A DNA stretch of 5,196 nt from the NCBI GenBank assembly GCA_009923375.1, contig RFTO01000098.1, positions 1 through 5,196 of the forward strand, in the 5' to 3' direction. Positions 1 through 4,899 of the stretch are shown piece by piece; within the stretch, counting starts at the first letter, position 1; each line of letters begins with the position of its first letter. The notes under the pieces were generated by a model. The model was not told where the DNA came from. It ran no database searches and saw nothing but the letters and a program-made list of their open reading frames with translations. A program made the translations under genes and the position numbers. The stretch comes from Actinomycetota bacterium. Lineage in GTDB: Bacteria > Actinomycetota > Actinomycetes > S36-B12 > UBA5976.

Positions 1-433
1 TGCGCAGAACATTGAGCCCGGCAATTGCACCAGCTTCTTTTGTTGCGGTGCGCTGTGCATCGTCGAAATATGCAGGAACTGTGATAACGGCATCTGTGAC
101 TGTGTCACCGAGATACGCCTCAGCATCGCGCTTGAGCTTCATCAGCACCCGAGCGCTGATCTCTGGGGCGGTGTATGCCTTGTCGTCGACGGTGGTCGAC
201 CAATTCGAGTCACCCATGTGGCGCTTCACGCTACGGAAGGTGCGCTCGACGTTAGTGACGGCTTGACGCTTGGCCACCTCGCCAACAAGCACCTCGCCGT
301 TCTTGGCGAAAGCAACAATTGAGGGAGTTGTGCGCGCACCTTCGGCATTGGCGATAACCGTGGGCTCGCCGCCTTCTAGGACGCACACAACTGAGTTCGT
401 CGTACCAAGGTCGATTCCGACCGCTCGTGCCAT
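1..433 (-). CDS. dnaK: Molecular chaperone DnaK (Hsp70), N-terminal part, truncated by the window edge
   Basis: ATP-dependent cytosolic chaperone that works with DnaJ and GrpE to fold and rescue proteins. Only the first 144 residues are present, all within the ATPase domain; the rest lies off the left edge. The protein starts MARAVGIDLGTTNSVV, which contains the phosphate-1 loop (GIDLGTTNS, residues 6-14). Lys70 in RSVKRHMG sits where the catalytic Lys70 of E. coli DnaK lies, and the ITVPAYFDDAQR block spans residues 117-128. The long insert found in the N-terminal quadrant of proteobacterial DnaK is missing, as in Gram-positive homologues. The ATG at 433-431 is chosen because AAGGAG (448-443) lies 9 nt upstream and because Hsp70 proteins normally begin just before this loop. 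A HAIR operator upstream points to HspR control. grpE, dnaJ and hspR are often downstream in actinobacteria, but that side is outside the window. The identification is near certain. Confidence 0.97.
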   Translation of the reverse strand, partial: MARAVGIDLGTTNSVVCVLEGGEPTVIANAEGARTTPSIVAFAKNGEVLVGEVAKRQAVTNVERTFRSVKRHMGDSNWSTTVDDKAYTAPEISARVLMKLKRDAEAYLGDTVTDAVITVPAYFDDAQRTATKEAGAIAGLNVLR

Positions 434-442
434 GGTGTCGTG

Positions 443-448
443 CTCCTT
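443..448 (-). promoter_or_regulatory. dnaK ribosome binding site
   Basis: Read on the minus strand this is AAGGAG, a strong Shine-Dalgarno match, placed 9 nt before the dnaK ATG. It fixes the start codon. Confidence 0.85.
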
Positions 449-468
449 GCTGGGTTTATCTGACGTTG

Positions 469-488
469 CTTGGGCCTGACGACCCAAG
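469..488 (-). promoter_or_regulatory. Second HAIR-like inverted repeat, candidate auxiliary HspR site
   Basis: The repeat is CTTGGG, 8 nt, CCCAAG, directly next to the perfect HAIR with one base between them, on the dnaK side. Each arm differs from the HAIR arm by an A-to-G type change at one position (CTTGAG to CTTGGG), and the change is symmetric, so the dyad is kept. Total length is 20 bp against 21 for HAIR. It is probably a weaker second HspR site. It could instead fold into a hairpin in the dnaK leader RNA. Confidence 0.55.
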
Positions 489-489
489 A

Positions 490-510
490 CTTGAGTCGGG
501 CTGACTCAAG
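490..510 (-). promoter_or_regulatory. HAIR operator: HspR binding site upstream of dnaK
   Basis: The sequence is CTTGAGT, 7 nt, ACTCAAG, a perfect match to the HspR-associated inverted repeat. It begins 56 nt upstream of the dnaK start codon. In Streptomyces and Mycobacterium, HspR (a MerR-family repressor that uses DnaK as co-repressor) binds HAIR and represses the dnaK operon until heat or unfolded proteins titrate DnaK away. The TTGAGT of the minus strand (509-504) could also serve as a -35 element, but no good -10 hexamer follows at the usual distance, so the exact promoter is unresolved. The match is seen directly; binding is inferred. Confidence 0.93.
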
Positions 511-578
511 TTATCTGTTAGAACACTACTCCATCCAGATCTATTCCGCACAATGAACCCCCGGATTACGCCGATACC

Positions 579-593
579 GGGCGAGAATCGCCC
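579..593 (-). terminator. Possible terminator hairpin between the protease gene and dnaK
   Basis: GGGCGA, GAA, TCGCCC forms a perfect 6-bp GC-rich stem with a 3-nt loop, 138 nt past the protease stop codon and upstream of the dnaK promoter. On the minus strand it is not followed by a T-run; the only short T-run (TTT, 594-596) follows it on the plus strand, where no gene ends. Actinobacterial terminators often lack U-tracts, so a role in stopping protease transcripts before dnaK is plausible but unproven. Confidence 0.35.
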
Positions 594-599
594 TTTCGA

Positions 600-639
600 C
601 CCAGGCAGACCCCGTCAGATGCGGGCAGATGCGGGCAGA
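600..639. repeat. Four degenerate 10-bp tandem units ending in CAGA
   Basis: The stretch splits into four consecutive 10-mers: cccaggcaga, ccccgtcaga, tgcgggcaga, tgcgggcaga. The last two are identical and all end in CAGA. The period is close to one DNA helical turn. It lies in non-coding DNA between the protease and dnaK. No function is known to me; replication slippage is the simplest origin. Confidence 0.6.
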
Positions 640-676
640 CCCAGTGAGGCGCGTTGAGGATCGCACAGTGCAAGCA

Positions 677-696
677 GGCATGGGCGGGCATGGGCG
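677..696. repeat. Two perfect copies of a 10-bp tandem repeat
   Basis: GGCATGGGCG occurs twice back to back. It has the same period as the cluster at 600-639 but a different unit, and lies 35 bp from the protease stop codon. No function is recognised. Confidence 0.6.
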
Positions 697-697
697 C

Positions 698-710
698 CCT
701 AATAATTAGG
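698..710. repeat. 13-bp palindrome CCTAAT-A-ATTAGG
   Basis: This is a perfect inverted repeat with a single central base, overlapping a second small palindrome (GGGCGCCC, 692-699). It sits 20 bp past the protease stop codon. The loop is too short for a normal RNA hairpin, so a protein binding site is more likely than a terminator. It may also be chance. Confidence 0.4.
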
Positions 711-730
711 TCAACTACCGGACTAGGCGC

Positions 731-2440
731 TCACCGACGCGCTTTCTTACGAGCAGCAGTAGCCGTGCGCACGGTCACAAAAACGGCTGGACCAGACAGC
801 TGGGGAGAAGCGGCAGCTCCGATGACCGCATAGCGGTAATAACCGCTGCGGGTGATGACGGCGGCGATTGCTGCAGTGCCCGAGGAACTGGTGGAGGCAG
901 TGGCCATATTCGTCCACACTTTGCCCACCAGATGCTGAACTGCAACGGTCTGGCGGGGTAGGCCAGATCGGGCGCCGACCCTGCGGGCATCACTCACGGT
1001 GGCGCGGAGTGTGATTTTGGCGCTCGAGGTGATCGTCTTAGGGATCGAGCTACCCCACGACACAGAGCGAGCGGAGACCTGAGTTGCTAGCAATGCCTGC
1101 TTCACCGTTGCATCGCAACTGCCGGCTGGCAGCACCCTGGAGATGGTGCTGCTGGACTGAATCGCCAAGCACGATGACCACAAATGGCGGCCGAGGTCGT
1201 AATACGTTTCGTCTCTGTTGATCCGCCGCAAGGTGACCCACCACAGCTGCATGGCTTCATCCTCGCCGAGGCCAGCGACAACTCGTCCGTTGAACTGCCC
1301 GCCCACTGCGATCAAATATGCGAGATGGTTGCCAACACCGCTGTTTGTGTGGACGCCGCCGGCATCTTCATTCTTTGGATCGGTATCCCAGCAAGGACTG
1401 CTCATCTTGTCGGGCTGCCAGCCCGTGCAATTAGCCGCTTGACCTTTGCTGGTGGGGAACAAAGTCTGCGGATCGTTAACTTCGGGCAAGTTCAGGGGGT
1501 CCTTCATGCTTCGCAAGAAGGGAGCTGTTTCACCTGCGGCATAAGCCCATTGGCGGCCCTCGCCAATGGTCCAGTCGTCTGCAGGTTCGTTGTACTTCAC
1601 TTGTCGGTAGTGATCGACGGCCTCACCGAAAATATCCGAGAGACTCTCATTGATCGCACCTGATTGCCCTTGATACGTAAGGCCTGCGGTTGCTGCCGTG
1701 ACACCGTGTTGCACCTCATGAGCGATCACATCGGACAGATTCGCCAGACCAGCGCCGATCTGCATAGTCCCGCCGACATACCAAGCGCTAGGAGATCTGT
1801 ACGAATTGTCCGCCGGCTGCCAAAACGCGTTATCGGATACGCAGGTGGTGTCGTCTCCTCCGGCACCGCAAGCGTTGATAGTCGCACTCAACACACGTGC
1901 GTATTGGGGGTTGTTCTCATCACGGAAGCCGATGTTGTCCGTCAGGTCGTAGGGATTGCCGTTAGTGCCATTGAACATGAGTTTGTAGTAGTCGTAGGTG
2001 TCACCGAGCAGTGAATAAACCTGATTAATCTGCTCATCAAGTGGCGCCGCCACAGGCGCCTGCCCCTCAATCCGTCCGCTGGTGGTGGCGCCTGCTCCAG
2101 AAACGTCGGTAACTTCGCACTGGTAGATGCTCGTGGGATCGCTGTGGTTGTCACAGACAACTCGGTTTAACAAGGCGAGTGCCGAGGAGGGAGCGGATGC
2201 GCCAGTTGCAGCAGAGACCGTGATTCGTGAACGTTGCCTTGCTGCTGTGGCCACGTGACCGCTAGGCGAGGTTGAGGCTGAGAACGCCGCTGCGGATCCG
2301 ACGTCGGCGGACGCACTTCCCTTGATTGCTGGCGAAGCACTGGAATAGCCGCTCAGCAGCACCGCTGCTGCGACCGCGGCCACAAGCGACCGCCGAGCAG
2401 CCACGACAATCGTCGCTCGCTGGACGCTGAAGGGCCGCAT
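731..2440 (-). CDS. Secreted M4-family (thermolysin-like) zinc metalloprotease with C-terminal beta-sandwich-like domain
   Basis: A predicted extracellular endopeptidase of 569 residues. Residues 1 to about 36 form a signal peptide: a basic start with Arg16-Arg17, then a hydrophobic Leu/Val/Ala core. A Ser/Ala-rich linker follows to about residue 88, and the M4 catalytic domain spans about 90-456. Thermolysin landmarks seen: NAFW (204-207), zinc-binding HEVQH (241-245, Glu242 catalytic), NESLSD with third ligand Glu265 and Asp269, Tyr256 in GLTYQ, Arg310 in LRSMKDP, and His364 in GGVHTNSG. All key residues are present, so it should be active. Residues about 457-559 look like an Ig-like or similar beta domain, and the tail RKKARR is basic. 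No FTP/PepSY propeptide is recognisable. Eight cysteines form four close pairs. The ATG at 2440 is chosen over upstream ATGs because it begins the signal peptide and has AGAGGTGA (2455-2448) upstream. It is divergent from the iron-sulfur gene. The family is certain; the substrate is unknown. Confidence 0.93.
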   Translation of the reverse strand: MRPFSVQRATIVVAARRSLVAAVAAAVLLSGYSSASPAIKGSASADVGSAAAFSASTSPSGHVATAARQRSRITVSAATGASAPSSALALLNRVVCDNHSDPTSIYQCEVTDVSGAGATTSGRIEGQAPVAAPLDEQINQVYSLLGDTYDYYKLMFNGTNGNPYDLTDNIGFRDENNPQYARVLSATINACGAGGDDTTCVSDNAFWQPADNSYRSPSAWYVGGTMQIGAGLANLSDVIAHEVQHGVTAATAGLTYQGQSGAINESLSDIFGEAVDHYRQVKYNEPADDWTIGEGRQWAYAAGETAPFLRSMKDPLNLPEVNDPQTLFPTSKGQAANCTGWQPDKMSSPCWDTDPKNEDAGGVHTNSGVGNHLAYLIAVGGQFNGRVVAGLGEDEAMQLWWVTLRRINRDETYYDLGRHLWSSCLAIQSSSTISRVLPAGSCDATVKQALLATQVSARSVSWGSSIPKTITSSAKITLRATVSDARRVGARSGLPRQTVAVQHLVGKVWTNMATASTSSSGTAAIAAVITRSGYYRYAVIGAAASPQLSGPAVFVTVRTATAARKKARR

Positions 2441-2447
2441 GTCCGCT

Positions 2448-2455
2448 TCACCTCT
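2448..2455 (-). promoter_or_regulatory. Protease ribosome binding site that decides the start
   Basis: On the minus strand this reads AGAGGTGA, 7 nt before the ATG at 2440-2438. The reading frame stays open upstream to another ATG at 2578, but the residues added there are Arg-rich and would bury the signal peptide. This site therefore supports the downstream start. Confidence 0.7.
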
Positions 2456-2530
2456 CATCAGGCGCGTGTCCGCGCATCTGCTAGCAGCCCCCGCGCGCTT
2501 AGCCATGTGAGCTTGCCCGTGTGAACTTCG

Positions 2531-2551
2531 GCGCGCACCTGTTATGCGCGC
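2531..2551. promoter_or_regulatory. 7-7-7 inverted repeat in the divergent intergenic region, candidate operator
   Basis: GCGCGCA, 7 nt (CCTGTTA), TGCGCGC is a perfect inverted repeat. It lies 90 bp upstream of the protease start and 96 bp upstream of the iron-sulfur gene start, so one regulator here could affect both. Its 7-7-7 layout resembles many dimer binding sites. Alternating GC arms arise easily by chance in GC-rich DNA. No convincing promoter for either gene could be placed: on the plus strand GTGACA (2570-2575) is a fair -35 with 17 nt to TAAGTG (2593-2598), but that -10 is poor. Confidence 0.35.
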
Positions 2552-2635
2552 ACTCTCCCGCCGACTATCGTGACACATGGGGCAGACCGCGGTAAGTGAA
2601 CAGTTCCTGCAGCGCCTAAGGACTTACTGAGAACC

Positions 2636-2639
2636 GGAG
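2636..2639 (+). promoter_or_regulatory. Ribosome binding site of the iron-sulfur oxidoreductase gene
   Basis: GGAG lies 8 nt before the ATG at 2648-2650 and supports that start. Confidence 0.6.
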
Positions 2640-2647
2640 CCATATCG

Positions 2648-4759
2648 ATGAACAGCGACATCGTCGTCCGCTTGGTGGTCGGCCTAGGTGCAACAGCCGT
2701 GGTTGGTGTGCTGTCGATGTTCCGACTGCGTCGCCTGTGGTCGGTCATCACTGCCGGACCCGCACCCGCACAACCGAGGCGTTCACTAGATGATGCATTC
2801 GCGGCTGTCGCCACCGAGGTCGTCGGCCAGCGAAAGCTGCTCAAGAAGTTGATTCCGGGCGTCGCTCACACGTTGGTTTTCTACGGATTCATCGTCCTGG
2901 CGCTCACGATCATCGAGGCATGGGGTGCGCTATTCGATGCCTACTTCGCCATCCCCGTCATCGGACACTCACCGGTCATCGGTTTTGCAGAGGATCTCTT
3001 CACCATCCTCATTGCAATCTCGTTGGTGATTTTCTCAGCGATCCGTGTGACCTCATCGCCGAAGAGGCTCGGCCGCGCATCACGCTTCTTCGGCTCGCAC
3101 ACTGCCACGGCGTGGTGGGTTATCAGCGGGATTGCCGCGGTGATTGTCACTCTCGTCGGCTACCGCGCAGCGCAGTTCGCGAACGAGGGGCGCTTCCCTT
3201 ACGGCGACCGCGCGTTTCTTACGGTCTGGGCTTCGCGGCTATTCGATGGTGTCCCCGGGTCCACACTGCAAATACTTGAGACGGCACTGTTGTTGGCGAA
3301 CGTTCTGGTCATCTTGGGATTCGGCCTGTTCGTGCTACACAGCAAGCACCTTCACATTCTCACTGCGGTGCCGAATGTCTACCTCTCCCGCAATCCTGAT
3401 GGACTCGGTCCACTCCTGCCGATGTTCAGCAAAGGTGAGCCGATTGACTTCGAAGACCCTGCCGACGACATCGTGCTCGGGTTGAACGACGCTGCAGATT
3501 TAACGTGGAAGGCGCGTCTCGACACGCTCGCATGTACGGAATGCGGTCGCTGCCAATCCCTTTGTCCTGCATGGAACACAGGTAAGCCGCTCTCGCCCAA
3601 ACTCCTCATCATGGATTTGCGCGATGCAGCCATGAACGGTCATGAAGGTCCGCTAGTCGGCGACCGAAGCGGTGTGGAAAACGCAGCCAATGACGGTTAC
3701 GACCTTGCCGGTCACCGAAGCGGTGGCGCGATGCTGCCGCTTATTGATAATGATGTGCTGTGGTCATGCACCACATGCGGTGCCTGCGTGGACCAATGCC
3801 CCGTGGACATTGATCATGTGGATGTGATCTTGGACATGCGCCGTGCACAGGTGATGGGCGATGGAGAGTTCCCAGCGGAACTGGGCACGATGTTCCGCCA
3901 ACTGGAGAAAGCATCCAACCCGTGGGGAGCATCCCCAGCAGCGCGAACAACGTGGATCGATGAGTTGCCCTTCGATGTCACAGTGCTCGGTCGCGACCGC
4001 GAAGATCTCGGCGACGACATCGAATGGTTATTTTTTGTCGGCTGCGCAGGCGCATACGACGACAACGCGCGCAAGACAACGAAAGCCGTCGCAGAGCTCC
4101 TCCACACAGCTGGCGTGAGCTTCGCAGTGCTCGGCGATGGTGAGAGCTGCAATGGTGATCCTGCTCGCCGAGCGGGTAACGAGTTCCTCTTTTACGAGCA
4201 AGGCAAGTCGTTAATTGAAACCTTCGATGCGGCAAAGGTGAAGAAGGTAATCGTCACCTGCCCTCACTGCCTCAACACGATTAGCCGCGAATACCCGCAG
4301 CTCGGTGGGCACTACGAGGTTGTTCACCACACAACGCTGTTGGCGCGCCTTGTCGAAGATGGACTGCTCATCCCCATAAATGCGAACACCCAGGCCATCA
4401 CTTACCACGATCCGTGCTACCTCGGTCGCCACAACAAGGTGTACGAGCCACCACGTGAACTACTCAATGCCATCCCCGGCTTGCGGCTGCGGGAGATGGA
4501 GAAATCGCGCGAGCGCTCGTTCTGCTGTGGCGCTGGCGGCGGGCGTATGTGGCAAGAGGAACGACTCGGAACGAGAGTGAATATGGAGCGCGGTGCTCAA
4601 GCTGCAGCAACAGGCGCGACCACAGTTGCAGTGGCATGCCCCTTCTGCACTGTCATGCTGAACGACGCTGGGACTGCCGCAGCTGAAGACGGAGCGCCTG
4701 CCATGCAGGTTCGCGACATCGCGCAGATCCTCTTGGATTCAGTGAAGCCACAGGAGTAA
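2648..4759 (+). CDS. etfD: Membrane iron-sulfur oxidoreductase, EtfD-like (electron-transfer flavoprotein to menaquinone)
   Basis: A 703-residue membrane redox protein. Residues 1-235 hold about five membrane segments (near 4-26, 72-97, 110-133, 155-172, 207-230), resembling the cytochrome b-type NarI domain. His74, His231 and His234 are candidate haem ligands. Two ferredoxin-type motifs follow: Cys296, 299, 302, 306-Pro and Cys374, 377, 380, 384-Pro, for two 4Fe-4S clusters. Two CCG (DUF224) domains complete it: the first with Cys466, Cys501, Cys538, Cys541; the second with Cys590, Cys626-Cys627-Gly and Cys664, Cys667. This order matches M. tuberculosis Rv0338c (EtfD), shown to be needed for fatty-acid beta-oxidation. 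There it is thought to accept electrons from ETF (EtfBA) and reduce menaquinone. It appears to end soon after the second CCG domain, without the longer C-terminus I recall for the mycobacterial protein. It seems monocistronic here; etfA and etfB are not in the window. Related heterodisulfide- or glycolate-type reductases are the alternative. Architecture is certain, exact partner inferred. Confidence 0.88.
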   Translation: MNSDIVVRLVVGLGATAVVGVLSMFRLRRLWSVITAGPAPAQPRRSLDDAFAAVATEVVGQRKLLKKLIPGVAHTLVFYGFIVLALTIIEAWGALFDAYFAIPVIGHSPVIGFAEDLFTILIAISLVIFSAIRVTSSPKRLGRASRFFGSHTATAWWVISGIAAVIVTLVGYRAAQFANEGRFPYGDRAFLTVWASRLFDGVPGSTLQILETALLLANVLVILGFGLFVLHSKHLHILTAVPNVYLSRNPDGLGPLLPMFSKGEPIDFEDPADDIVLGLNDAADLTWKARLDTLACTECGRCQSLCPAWNTGKPLSPKLLIMDLRDAAMNGHEGPLVGDRSGVENAANDGYDLAGHRSGGAMLPLIDNDVLWSCTTCGACVDQCPVDIDHVDVILDMRRAQVMGDGEFPAELGTMFRQLEKASNPWGASPAARTTWIDELPFDVTVLGRDREDLGDDIEWLFFVGCAGAYDDNARKTTKAVAELLHTAGVSFAVLGDGESCNGDPARRAGNEFLFYEQGKSLIETFDAAKVKKVIVTCPHCLNTISREYPQLGGHYEVVHHTTLLARLVEDGLLIPINANTQAITYHDPCYLGRHNKVYEPPRELLNAIPGLRLREMEKSRERSFCCGAGGGRMWQEERLGTRVNMERGAQAAATGATTVAVACPFCTVMLNDAGTAAAEDGAPAMQVRDIAQILLDSVKPQE

Positions 4760-4899
4760 CCGGCGATCAGTGTTGGACTAACCGGGCTGCCCGCGAGCTG
4801 GAGTCCTGAGGCTCTCGCTCGAACGAACACAACGTTACATAACGGGATAGTTCTTCATGCGTAACAAAGTAGACAGCGAATGGCAGCGCGCCAGAGCAG
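4760..4899. other. Convergent intergenic region without a clear terminator
   Basis: This gap separates the 3' ends of the iron-sulfur gene (plus) and the acyltransferase-type gene (minus). It holds two small dyads: CGGG-CTG-CCCG at 4783-4793 and CGTTA-CA-TAACG at 4833-4844. Either could take part in ending transcription, but both stems are short and neither is followed by a proper T-run. No gene is seen. Confidence 0.5.
4833..4844. repeat. 12-bp inverted repeat CGTTA-CA-TAACG
   Basis: A perfect dyad with 5-bp arms and a 2-nt centre, 56 bp past the stop codon of the minus-strand gene. GTAAC/GTTAC recurs at 4861-4865 and 4899-4903. It might be a binding site or part of a weak terminator; chance is possible. 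Confidence 0.3.

Noticed and set aside
12..479. Plus-strand open frames of 84 and 69 codons
   Set aside because: The first lies wholly antisense to dnaK; the second is mostly antisense to dnaK and its end runs over the dnaK leader and the second dyad. They are shadows of a highly conserved gene.
559..581. CCCGG-N12-CCGGG dyad beside the terminator-like hairpin
   Set aside because: The 5-bp arms with a long gap compete with the tighter 579-593 stem and are not distinctive in GC-rich DNA.
600..696. Possible CRISPR array
   Set aside because: The units are 10 bp with no spacers; there are no 25-40 bp repeats and no cas gene.
1184..2014. Plus-strand open frames of 159 and 116 codons
   Set aside because: They lie wholly antisense to the M4 protease, whose catalytic motifs are intact; the encoded proteins show no recognisable domain.
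2478..2487. Palindrome CTGCTAGCAG near the protease start
   Set aside because: Ten-base palindromes are frequent by chance in a window of this size, and no second copy or promoter context supports a site.
2441..2578. Longer protease start at the ATG at 2578, adding 46 residues
   Set aside because: The added stretch is Arg-rich, has no good ribosome binding site, and would place the signal peptide internally; the ATG at 2440 has AGAGGTGA upstream and starts a normal signal peptide.
2542..2844. Minus-strand 100-codon frame overlapping the start of the EtfD-like gene
   Set aside because: It is antisense to the first membrane segment region of a clearly real gene, and has low-complexity composition and no domain.
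4757..4785. TAACCGG direct repeat after the EtfD-like stop codon
   Set aside because: Two 7-bp copies 22 bp apart, one including the stop codon; too short to mean anything alone and no mobile-element ends are near.
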